From the NCBI GenBank assembly GCA_019117525.1, contig DWZO01000040.1, positions 1 through 25,344 on the forward strand: a DNA stretch of 25,344 nucleotides, in the 5' to 3' direction. The DNA is from Allocoprobacillus merdigallinarum. GTDB taxonomy: Bacteria > Bacillota_I > Bacilli_A > Erysipelotrichales > Coprobacillaceae. The notes below the pieces were generated by a model. That model ran no database searches. It saw nothing but the letters and a program-made list of their open reading frames with translations, and was not told where the DNA came from. The translations under genes and the position numbers were made by a program. This document shows positions 15,041-23,000 of the stretch, one piece after another. Each line of letters begins with the position of its first letter. Position 1 is the first letter of the stretch.

Positions 15041-16123
15041 ATGCAGACAATCATTACTATCATAGTATTTTTATTGATATTAGGTTCAATCATTATTATT
15101 CATGAATTTGGACATTTCATTGCTGCTAAAATTTTTGGTGTCTATTGTTCACACTTTTCAATAGGATTTGGTCCTAAATTATGGTCTAAAAAAGGTAAGG
15201 AAACGGAATATGAAATTCGTGCTTTGCCTTTTGGGGGCTTTGTTTCTATGGCTGGTGAAGAACAGAGTGATGAAGAAGAACTCAAAGATATTCCTCTTGA
15301 AAGAACTTTAAAAGGAATTAAAACATATCAGAAAGTGATTATCTTTTTGGCTGGAGTCTTTATGAATTTTGTATTGGCAGTTGTTGTCACATTTGGTGTT
15401 AATGCATTGAGTGGTCAGTTACCTGTTCAAACAGCTCAAGTTGGTCAAATTATAGAAAATTCTCCTGCTCAACAGGCAGGATTAGAAACTGGAGATATTA
15501 TTCAAGAATTAACGATTAATGAAACAGGACAAGTTATTTTAGTATCAAATTTTGGGGATATTCAACTGACTCAAAAAGATCTTCAGACAACCGCATCTAC
15601 AATCCATGTTCAAATTAAAGTGGATCGTGATGGGCAGACAAAAAATTTACAGGCAACTTTAAAATATGATCAGTCATCACAAGCTTATAAATTAGGAATT
15701 TATCAGGCAACACGTTCTATGAATATAGCTGAAGCGATTCAATATACGTTTATTTCTATTGGTGAAATGAGTGTTGCGATTTTTGTGGCTCTTGGTCAAT
15801 TGATTACTCGTTTTAGTGAAACAGTTACACAGCTTTCTGGGCCTGTTGGGATTTATCAGGTCACTTCGCAGGTCACACAAACTGGGCAGATTACTTACAT
15901 TTTAAATTTATTGGCTTTACTTTCAGTCAATGTAGGTATCTTTAACTTATTGCCAATTCCTGGTTTGGATGGATGTCAGGTTATTTTTGCATTAATTGAA
16001 AAGGTTATTGGAAGAGAATTGCCTGAAAAAATCAAGATTGCTTTGCAGCTTTGTGGATTAGGATTGGTTATGTTATTAATGATTTTTGTCACATATCAAG
16101 ATGTTTTAAGAATATTTCAATAA
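15041..16123 (+). CDS. rseP: RseP/RasP-type site-2 intramembrane protease
   Basis: M50 family zinc protease in the membrane, which in Bacillota clears anti-sigma factors and signal peptides. HEFGH at 21-25 lies in the first membrane helix and Asp310 in LLPIPGLDG supplies the third ligand. A PDZ domain (about 130-210) has the expected IIENSPAQQAGLETGD core. It is 360 residues, somewhat shorter than B. subtilis RasP (about 420). The residue after LDG is Cys rather than the common Gly. The ATG follows the dxr stop directly; AGGAG lies inside the end of dxr. In Bacillus proS usually follows; here polC does. Confidence 0.95.
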   Translation: MQTIITIIVFLLILGSIIIIHEFGHFIAAKIFGVYCSHFSIGFGPKLWSKKGKETEYEIRALPFGGFVSMAGEEQSDEEELKDIPLERTLKGIKTYQKVIIFLAGVFMNFVLAVVVTFGVNALSGQLPVQTAQVGQIIENSPAQQAGLETGDIIQELTINETGQVILVSNFGDIQLTQKDLQTTASTIHVQIKVDRDGQTKNLQATLKYDQSSQAYKLGIYQATRSMNIAEAIQYTFISIGEMSVAIFVALGQLITRFSETVTQLSGPVGIYQVTSQVTQTGQITYILNLLALLSVNVGIFNLLPIPGLDGCQVIFALIEKVIGRELPEKIKIALQLCGLGLVMLLMIFVTYQDVLRIFQ

Positions 16124-16144
16124 AAGGGATTTTTATCCCTTTTT
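16123..16144 (+). terminator. terminator after rseP
   Basis: AAAGGGAT/ATCCCTTT with a four-T loop begins within the rseP stop codon, and the descending arm runs into TTTTT. The hairpin is compact and its T-tract short, so some read-through into polC is likely; I found no clear separate promoter in the 20 bases before polC. Confidence 0.65.
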
Positions 16145-16163
16145 GCTATAGGAGGTTTATTGG

Positions 16164-19100
16164 ATGGATAAAATGCTTATATTATTACAGCAGCTTCATC
16201 TTGAAAACGAAGTTTCTGCTTTGAAACATGCTTATATTGAGCATGTGATTGTACATAAAGATAACTCTTATACATTTTATATTGGTGCATCACATATTGT
16301 GCCATTAACAGAAATCAGATTATTATTCGCAGCTAAAAAAGAATTTCCTTATCCATGTGAATTTCTTTTTGATTGGGCATCTTCATATACTCCTCATGAC
16401 GTTAAAGAATATGCTCTATTTATTTTTGATGGATTAAAACATCGTTTTCCACAAATTGATTTTATTAAAGAAGATTTATTATCTTTTGAAAATAATACTC
16501 TTGAAATTGAGGTTATTAATGATATTCAACTCAATCAGCTAGAGAAATTATATAAAATTTTTGATAAGTATTTTAATAAATTTGGAATGCAAATTGGTTT
16601 TCATGCTTTTATTGATCAAAATAATCAAACATATCAATCCATCCAAGAGGAAATGGATGCTTTAAATGAAGTTCAAGTTGATATGAAAACATTTGATCAG
16701 GTTAGTGAAGCTCCCAAAAAAGAAAATAAACCAAAGTATCAAGGATATAAAAAAGATTATTTTTCATTAACAATTGATGAAATTGATGACACGGTCAAAG
16801 AAGTGATGATTCAAGGCTATGTTTTTAAAGAAGAATCTAAGAAAGTCAAATCAGGAAAAACAATTCAATCATTATATGTGACTGATTATACCAACAGTAT
16901 TGTTGTTAAACGTTTTGAAAATAAAGGTGGCAACAGTGTTGAAGAGATGAATAAAGTCAAAAAAGGTAATGTTTGGGTACGTGTAAAAGGAAATGTCGAA
17001 TATGATACATATATGAAAGATACTGTTATTGTGGCTCGAGAAGTAGAAGTCATTCCTTCACCTAAAATACGTCAAGATCAGTCTGAAAAAAAACGTGTTG
17101 AATTACATGTGCATTCAAAGATGTCATCAATGGATGGAATTGGCAGTATTTCTGAGTATATCGAAAGAGCTGCTTATTGGGGACATCAGGCTATAGCTGT
17201 TACTGATCATGGAAATGTTCAATCATTTCCAGAGGCACAAACAGCAAGTCAGAAACATAAGATCAAAACGATTTATGGGGTCGAAATGTATATGATTGAT
17301 CCAGAATTTACAGTTGTTTATAATGAAACAGACAAAACATTAAAAGATTTAACATTTGTATCTTTTGACCTTGAAACAACTGGATTATCTGTTATGGATG
17401 ATGATATTACTGAATTTGGTGCGGTTAAAATAAAAAATGGACAGGAAATTGATCGTATTCAAAGTCTTATTAAACCTCATAAACGTATCTCACAGAAGAT
17501 TACCAATTTAACACATATTACAAATGAAGATGTTAAAAATGCACCTTCAATTGAAGAATTTATACCGAAAATTTTAGACTTCTTTGGTGATGATGTTATT
17601 GTGGCTCATAATGCAACTTTTGATGTTGGATTTTTAAATGAAATCTTAACACGATATGGATATCAGAAATTAAAGAATCCAGCTATTGATTCATTAACTT
17701 TAGCGTGGAAACTTTTACCAGATTTGAAAGGATATCGTTTAGGTAATGTTGCCAGACATTATCGTATTCCTTATGATGGTGATGATGCCCATCGTGCTGA
17801 TTATGATGCTGAAGTTTTAGCTGGTGTTTTTAATATGATGTTACATGATTTGATGCAACAAGGTTATTATAATGTATTGGATATGAATAAAATGGAATGT
17901 CCACAGGCATATAAGATTGTTCGTCCTAAACACATGTGTGTTCTTGCTAAAGATAAAACAGGTTTAAAAAATATGTTTAAACTTGTTTCTGAAGCGAATA
18001 CAACTTATTTTGAAAAAACATCACGTATTCCACGAGAACGTTTAGAGTTTTATCGTGAAGGTTTATTATTTGGTAGTGGGTGCTATAACTCAGAAATTTT
18101 TGATCTTGCAATGACAAGAAGTCTTGATGAATTAAAAAAAGCGATGTCTTTTTATGATTATATTGAAATTCTTCCATTAGATATATGCCAATATTTTGTT
18201 GAAAGAGGCCGTGTTGATACGATGGAAGATCTCACTCGTATTTTGCGTCGTATTGTAGATACTGCAAAAGAAATGGGAAAATTGATTGTTGCGACTGGTG
18301 ATGTTCATTATTTAGATCAAAAAGATAAAATTTTCCGAGATGTTTTTACATGCAATCCTAAGATTGGATTAGGTGGAGCTTTGCATCCATTGACAGATCG
18401 TAATAATCCTACAGCCTGGGTACCTGATGAGTATTTACGTACAACTCAGGAAATGATGGATAGTCTTTCTTATTTAAGTGAAGATGAAAAGTATGAATAT
18501 GTTATTGAAAATACAAATAAAATTGCAGATATGATTGATGCTTCCTTCCATGTTGTTCATGATAAATTATTTACACCTCATATTGATAATGCTGATGAAA
18601 ATTTACGTCAATTATGTTTTGATAATGCGCATAAACAATATGGAGAAGTCCTACCTGATATTGTTGAAAAGCGTTTAACAAAGGAATTAGATAATATCAT
18701 TAAACATGGTTTTGGAGTTATCTATTATATTGCACATAAGCTTGTTAAAAAATCTAATGAAGCAGGCTATCTTGTAGGAAGTCGAGGATCAGTAGGGTCG
18801 TCATTTGTTGCGACAATGGCTAATATTTCAGAAGTTAATCCTTTACCTCCGCATTATTATTGCCCACATTGTCAATATAATGAGTTTTTACCGGAAGGGT
18901 ATATTGCTAATGGTTATGATCTTCCTGACAAAAAATGTCCGAAATGTGGACATCCTTTAAAAGGTGATGGACATAACATTCCATTTGAAACATTCTTGGG
19001 ATTTAATGCTGATAAAGTACCGGATATTGATTTAAACTTCTCAGGTGATTATCAGCCAACGGCTCATGCTTATACAAAAGAAATTTTTGGTGAAAGTCAT

Positions 19101-20486
19101 GTCTATCGTGCCGGTACAATCTCAACTGTAGCTGAAAAAACGGCTTATGGTTATGCAAAAGGTTATGCAGAGTTAATGGGAAAAGAAAATACTATGCGTC
19201 AGGCTGAACTGGAAAGAATTGCTAAAGGATGTACGGGTGTAAAACGTACAACTGGTCAGCATCCAGGAGGAATCATTGTTATTCCTGAAAATATGGATGT
19301 CTTTGATTTTACACCATATCAATATCCTGCTGATGATTTATCTGCGGAATGGAAAACAACGCACTTTGACTTCCATGCCATTCATGATAATGTATTAAAA
19401 TTTGATATTTTAGGACATGTTGATCCAACCGTTATTAGAATGCTGCAAGATTTAACTGGCGTTAATCCTAAGGATATTCCAACCAATGATCCAAAAGTCA
19501 TGAGTTTATTTAATTCGACAGAAGCATTAGGCATTGATTTGAGTTATTTAAATTGTAAAACGGGAGCACTTGGATTGCCTGAGTTTGGTACTAAGTTTGT
19601 ACGTGGGATGCTTGAACAGACGCATCCAACTTCATTTAGTGATTTGGTTATTTTATCAGGGCTATCTCATGGAACAGATGTTTACCTTGGAAACGCTGAA
19701 ACACTGATTAGTTCAGGAACATGTACGCTAAAAGAAGTTATTGGGTGTCGTGATGATATTATGGTTTATTTGATTGAAAAAGGTCTACCTAATAAAGATG
19801 CTTTTGATATTATGGAATGCGTTCGTAAAGGAAAATCACCGGTTGTTTTTCCAGAGAAAAAATATGAAGAGCTAATGCGTCAGCATGATGTACCAACATG
19901 GTATATTGAATCATGTAAAAAAATCAAATACATGTTCCCTAAAGCTCATGCTGCTGCGTATGTTTTAAGTGCCGTACGTGTTGCTTGGTGGAAATTATAT
20001 TATCCTAGAGAATATTATGCTGTCTATTTCACGACACGTTGTGATGCCTATGATATTGAAACGATGATTCAAGGAAAGGAAGCTGTCTATGCGAAATATC
20101 AGAGCATTTTAAATGATAAGCAAAACGGAGTCAAAATTTCAAATAAAGAAGAAGCTTTGATTTCTGTTTTTGAAATCGCCTTAGAAATGTTTGAAAGAGG
20201 AATGCATTTTAGTAATATTTCTTTGGAAAAATCTGATTCGCAGAACTTTATTATAGATCCAGATGATGACTCGGCATTATTACCACCATTTGTTTCTATT
20301 GACGGTTTAGGAACATCCGTTGGTGATAGTGTTGTTGAAGCACGACAGAAAAATAGATTCTTATCAAAAGAAGATGTCATGAAACGTACAAAATTAACAA
20401 ATAATCAAATTGATTTTCTAACAAAACTGGGGGCATTTGAAAATATGTCTGAAGAGAATCAATTATCATTATTTGATTTCTCATAA
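16164..20486 (+). CDS. polC: DNA polymerase III alpha subunit, PolC type
   Basis: This is the Bacillota leading-strand replicative polymerase with built-in proofreading, 1440 residues as expected. In order: N-terminal domain (about 1-200), OB fold (about 220-310), first part of the PHP domain (ELHVHSK, 313-319), inserted DnaQ-like 3'-5' exonuclease (FDLETTG with Asp402 and Glu404, to about 560), second part of PHP, then the polymerase. A zinc-binding module has Cys900, Cys903, Cys925 and Cys928, and the catalytic motif PDIDLNFS has Asp954 and Asp956. The C-terminal region has the helix-hairpin-helix and the end LSLFDFS, which fits the beta-clamp-binding type QxSLF. AGGAGG is seven bases before the ATG. 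Confidence 0.98.
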   Translation: MDKMLILLQQLHLENEVSALKHAYIEHVIVHKDNSYTFYIGASHIVPLTEIRLLFAAKKEFPYPCEFLFDWASSYTPHDVKEYALFIFDGLKHRFPQIDFIKEDLLSFENNTLEIEVINDIQLNQLEKLYKIFDKYFNKFGMQIGFHAFIDQNNQTYQSIQEEMDALNEVQVDMKTFDQVSEAPKKENKPKYQGYKKDYFSLTIDEIDDTVKEVMIQGYVFKEESKKVKSGKTIQSLYVTDYTNSIVVKRFENKGGNSVEEMNKVKKGNVWVRVKGNVEYDTYMKDTVIVAREVEVIPSPKIRQDQSEKKRVELHVHSKMSSMDGIGSISEYIERAAYWGHQAIAVTDHGNVQSFPEAQTASQKHKIKTIYGVEMYMIDPEFTVVYNETDKTLKDLTFVSFDLETTGLSVMDDDITEFGAVKIKNGQEIDRIQSLIKPHKRISQKITNLTHITNEDVKNAPSIEEFIPKILDFFGDDVIVAHNATFDVGFLNEILTRYGYQKLKNPAIDSLTLAWKLLPDLKGYRLGNVARHYRIPYDGDDAHRADYDAEVLAGVFNMMLHDLMQQGYYNVLDMNKMECPQAYKIVRPKHMCVLAKDKTGLKNMFKLVSEANTTYFEKTSRIPRERLEFYREGLLFGSGCYNSEIFDLAMTRSLDELKKAMSFYDYIEILPLDICQYFVERGRVDTMEDLTRILRRIVDTAKEMGKLIVATGDVHYLDQKDKIFRDVFTCNPKIGLGGALHPLTDRNNPTAWVPDEYLRTTQEMMDSLSYLSEDEKYEYVIENTNKIADMIDASFHVVHDKLFTPHIDNADENLRQLCFDNAHKQYGEVLPDIVEKRLTKELDNIIKHGFGVIYYIAHKLVKKSNEAGYLVGSRGSVGSSFVATMANISEVNPLPPHYYCPHCQYNEFLPEGYIANGYDLPDKKCPKCGHPLKGDGHNIPFETFLGFNADKVPDIDLNFSGDYQPTAHAYTKEIFGESHVYRAGTISTVAEKTAYGYAKGYAELMGKENTMRQAELERIAKGCTGVKRTTGQHPGGIIVIPENMDVFDFTPYQYPADDLSAEWKTTHFDFHAIHDNVLKFDILGHVDPTVIRMLQDLTGVNPKDIPTNDPKVMSLFNSTEALGIDLSYLNCKTGALGLPEFGTKFVRGMLEQTHPTSFSDLVILSGLSHGTDVYLGNAETLISSGTCTLKEVIGCRDDIMVYLIEKGLPNKDAFDIMECVRKGKSPVVFPEKKYEELMRQHDVPTWYIESCKKIKYMFPKAHAAAYVLSAVRVAWWKLYYPREYYAVYFTTRCDAYDIETMIQGKEAVYAKYQSILNDKQNGVKISNKEEALISVFEIALEMFERGMHFSNISLEKSDSQNFIIDPDDDSALLPPFVSIDGLGTSVGDSVVEARQKNRFLSKEDVMKRTKLTNNQIDFLTKLGAFENMSEENQLSLFDFS

Positions 20487-20503
20487 AAATGGTGATGAAA
20501 GCA

Positions 20504-20532
20504 TTGTTTTTTGTGATTGATTATGTTATATT
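20504..20532 (+). promoter_or_regulatory. promoter of rimP-nusA-infB operon
   Basis: TTGTTT (20504-20509), 17 bases, TATATT (20527-20532), with TG one base before the -10 (extended). It lies just after polC and before the structured leader. Confidence 0.7.
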
Positions 20533-20538
20533 ATAAAA

Positions 20539-20593
20539 GTAATCAGTGATTTACGAGAGGGGAAACCCTCTCGTTTATATTTGTAAACGGAGG
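20539..20593 (+). promoter_or_regulatory. structured leader of the rimP-nusA operon
   Basis: A very stable hairpin, ACGAGAGGG (20553-20561) and CCCTCTCGT (20566-20574) closed by a GAAA tetraloop, is followed by a second hairpin CGTTTA (20572-20577) with TAAACG (20584-20589) that shares CGT with the first and abuts the rimP ribosome binding site GGAGG (20589-20593). A weaker stem GTAA...TTAC precedes them (20539-20554). The two main hairpins compete for the shared bases. No strong T-tract follows, so this is more likely a translational switch or stability element than a terminator. Confidence 0.5.
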
Positions 20594-20598
20594 ATTAT

Positions 20599-21060
20599 AT
20601 GCTAGAAAAAATCAAACAACTTATTCAACCTATATTAAATGATCATGATGTTTATTTAGATGACATTGAATATGTCAAAGAAAAAAATGAATGGTATTTA
20701 AGAATTTTTATTGAGAAAAATAATGGTCATCTTGATATGGATACATGTGTTGCAGTGAGTGAAGCTATTAGCGATATGTTAGATCAGGAAGATTTGATTG
20801 AAGATGAGTATTATTTAGAAGTATCTTCACCTGGTGCTGAAAAACCATTAAAAACACTTGAAAAAGTTCAACAATCTATTGGAGAGTATGTATATATCCA
20901 GTTTAAGAATCCAACTCAAGGCATGAATGAGGTTTATGGGACAATACTGAATGTTGAAGGTACTCAAATTGAGTTACAGTATATGGTAAAAAACATTAAG
21001 AAAAAATGCAATATTGATTACAATGATATTGCTTTTATAAGGTTAGCTGTTAAATTTTAA
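20599..21060 (+). CDS. rimP: ribosome maturation factor RimP
   Basis: 30S subunit assembly factor, 153 residues, a normal length. The N-terminal domain has DDIEYVKEKNEWYLRIFIEK and the MDTCVAVSEAISDMLDQED block, followed by YYLEVSSPGAEKPL, the best signature of the family (commonly YxLEVSSPGxxRPL). The C-terminal SH3-like domain begins near residue 90. GGAGGATTAT before the ATG sits within the downstream hairpin of the leader, so initiation may be structure-sensitive. rimP-nusA is a standard pair. Confidence 0.96.
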   Translation: MLEKIKQLIQPILNDHDVYLDDIEYVKEKNEWYLRIFIEKNNGHLDMDTCVAVSEAISDMLDQEDLIEDEYYLEVSSPGAEKPLKTLEKVQQSIGEYVYIQFKNPTQGMNEVYGTILNVEGTQIELQYMVKNIKKKCNIDYNDIAFIRLAVKF

Positions 21061-21075
21061 GGAGGATAATGTAAA

Positions 21076-22437
21076 ATGGCTAGTAAAAAATTTATTCAGG
21101 CACTTGATTTATTAGAAAGTGAAAAAGGTATCAAAAAAGAAATTGTGCTTGATGCTTTAAAAGAAGCATTAGAAAAATCATATAAAAAGAACTATGGTGG
21201 TCCTGAGTCAATTATTCGTGTTGAAATTAATGAAGTCAATGGAAAGATTCGTTTATATGAGATTAAACATGTTGTTGATGATGTCAATGATGAAGATTAT
21301 GAACTGTCTTTAGAAGAAGCTCAAATGATTAATCCTAAGTATCAAATAGGTGATGATGTTGTCACTGAAGTTGATCCAGAAGTTTTTGGACGTTTAGCAG
21401 CTATTCAGACAAAACAGTTATTGAAACAAAAAATTCGTGAAGCTGAAAAAGAAACATTATATAACGAATATATTGATAAAAAAGATGATATTATTAATGG
21501 AACTGTTGATCGCGTGGAAGAACGTTTTGCGATTATTAATATTGGTAGAACAGGTGCTTTGTTACCATTAAATCAACAGATTCCAGGTGAAAAGATATAT
21601 GAAGGGCAACGTATTAAAGTTTATGTGAGTGATGTTGAACGTAATACAAAAGGAACTCATATTGGTGTTTCAAGAACAGAACCTGGATTAGTAAAAAGAT
21701 TATTTGAAATGGAAGTTCCTGAAATTTATGATGGAACTGTTGAAATCAAATCTGTATCTCGTGAAGCTGGAGATCGTAGCAAGATTGCAGTTTATACAAG
21801 TCATGAAAATATTGATCCTATTGGAGCATGTGTTGGTCCAAAAGGAAGCCGTGTACGCAATGTTGTGAATGAATTAAATGGAGAAATGATTGATATTGTT
21901 GAATGGAGTGAAGATCCAGTTGTGTATATTTCACACGCCTTATCACCATCAGATGTTGTACATGTCGATATTGATGAAGAAAAACACAGTGCTTTAGTTA
22001 TAGTTCCTGATAATCAGTTATCACTTGCTATTGGAAAAAGAGGTCAAAATGCACGTTTAGCAGTACGATTAACTGGATGGAAAATAGATATCAAGTCAGT
22101 TAGTGAAGCTGCAAATGAAGGAATTATATATGGTGAAGATGCTGAATTTGAAAAATCATTTGAAGCAGAAATGATAAAAGAAGACGAACCTGTTATTGAA
22201 GAATCATTTGAAGATAAATTATCTGAAACAGATGAAGAATTACAAGAAAATTTCGAAGAAAATGATATAATAGAAGAAGATAGTGATATGTATCAAGAAG
22301 ATCATGATGAATCAGATGAATCAGAAGAATTCGATGATTATGATGACTATGATGAGTATGATGATTATGATTATGATCCAAAATATGATGAAGACATTGA
22401 TTATGATGAATTTGACAAATATTATGATGAAAAATAG
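21076..22437 (+). CDS. nusA: transcription termination/antitermination factor NusA
   Basis: NusA binds RNA polymerase and nascent RNA to modulate pausing, termination and antitermination. Domains: N-terminal RNAP-binding domain (1-125), S1 (about 135-200), KH1 with GPKG at 254-257, and KH2 with GKRG at 320-323. The folded core ends near 345-350, as in other Bacillota NusA proteins of about 370 residues. Here about 100 further residues follow, extremely acidic, ending in an Asp/Tyr-rich run (FDDYDDYDEYDDYDYD, 419-434). This tail is unusual; whether it binds a partner or is disordered ballast is not clear. AAGGAGG is ten or so bases before the ATG. Confidence 0.97.
   Translation: MASKKFIQALDLLESEKGIKKEIVLDALKEALEKSYKKNYGGPESIIRVEINEVNGKIRLYEIKHVVDDVNDEDYELSLEEAQMINPKYQIGDDVVTEVDPEVFGRLAAIQTKQLLKQKIREAEKETLYNEYIDKKDDIINGTVDRVEERFAIINIGRTGALLPLNQQIPGEKIYEGQRIKVYVSDVERNTKGTHIGVSRTEPGLVKRLFEMEVPEIYDGTVEIKSVSREAGDRSKIAVYTSHENIDPIGACVGPKGSRVRNVVNELNGEMIDIVEWSEDPVVYISHALSPSDVVHVDIDEEKHSALVIVPDNQLSLAIGKRGQNARLAVRLTGWKIDIKSVSEAANEGIIYGEDAEFEKSFEAEMIKEDEPVIEESFEDKLSETDEELQENFEENDIIEEDSDMYQEDHDESDESEEFDDYDDYDEYDDYDYDPKYDEDIDYDEFDKYYDEK
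22330..22377 (+). repeat. GAT/TAT low-complexity repeat in nusA
   Basis: A run of GAT, GAC, GAG and TAT codons encodes 16 residues, all Asp, Tyr or Glu apart from the opening Phe. Such tracts are prone to slippage, and length may vary among strains. Confidence 0.6.
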
Positions 22438-22449
22438 GGGTGATTTTGA

Positions 22450-22704
22450 GTGCGAAAGATACCTTTAAGAAAGTGTGTAGCAACACAAGAACAATTGCCT
22501 AAAAAAGAATTGATTCGTGTGGTGAGAAATAAAGAAGGTGAAGTATTTGTTGATCCAACAGGAAAGATGAATGGAAGAGGTGCTTATTTAAAAAGAAGCC
22601 TTGAAGCAATTGAAATAGCTCAAAAAAAAGGAGTTTTAAAAAAATCTCTTGAAGTAGATATACCTGATGAGATTTTTGAAGAATTAAAAAAATATGTTGG
22701 ATAA
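22450..22704 (+). CDS. rnpM: RNase P modulator RnpM (YlxR, DUF448)
   Basis: This is an 84-residue member of the YlxR/DUF448 family. Characteristic residues are the N-terminal PLRKCVATQEQLPKKELIRVV stretch (the usual form is R.C..C; only one Cys is kept here) and GRGAYL at 42-47. In B. subtilis this protein has been reported to bind the RNase P RNA and modulate its activity. The start is a GTG at 22450, five bases after GGGGTGAT. The end overlaps ylxQ by 11 bases. Sits between nusA and ylxQ as in most Bacillota. Confidence 0.93.
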   Translation: MRKIPLRKCVATQEQLPKKELIRVVRNKEGEVFVDPTGKMNGRGAYLKRSLEAIEIAQKKGVLKKSLEVDIPDEIFEELKKYVG

Positions 22705-22987
22705 AAGTACGATTTCATTGTTGGGATTAGCAATGCGTGCTAGAAAAATTGCTACAGGAGATGTGTTATTAAAGTCAATTCGACAAAAAAAGGTTGATTT
22801 TGTTATCATTGCAGAAGATGCAAGTGATAATACCAAAAAGAAATATATTGATAAATGTACCTATTATCATATTGATTATTGTGTTATGGGACAAAGTGAA
22901 GAACTTTCTCAAGCCATTGGGAAAAACAATCGTGTTGCGTTAGGTATATTGGATAAAGGTTTTGCAAATAAAATCAAATCAAAATGA
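22694..22987 (+). CDS. ylxQ: L7Ae/L30e-family RNA-binding protein YlxQ
   Basis: This 97-residue protein has the L7Ae/L30e/Gadd45 fold pattern: LLGLAMRARKIATGDVLLKSIRQKK, then DFVIIAEDASDNTKKKYIDKC, then GQSEELSQAIGKNNRVALGILDKGFA. Relatives bind kink-turn RNA; the exact target of YlxQ is not established. Its start lies inside rnpM and no clear separate ribosome binding site is visible, so coupling is likely. Its stop codon overlaps the infB ribosome binding site. Confidence 0.93.
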   Translation: MLDKSTISLLGLAMRARKIATGDVLLKSIRQKKVDFVIIAEDASDNTKKKYIDKCTYYHIDYCVMGQSEELSQAIGKNNRVALGILDKGFANKIKSK

Positions 22988-23000
22988 GGAGGTTGATATT

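Noticed and set aside
16164..20486. Frameshift or intein in polC.
   Set aside because: The frame is continuous over 1440 residues, all domains occur in order, and no insertion breaks any motif.
22193..22486. Minus-strand reading frame opposite the end of nusA, rich in His.
   Set aside because: It is the complement of the GAT-rich acidic tail; ATC/ATG repeats give His/Ile artefacts and there is no ribosome binding site.
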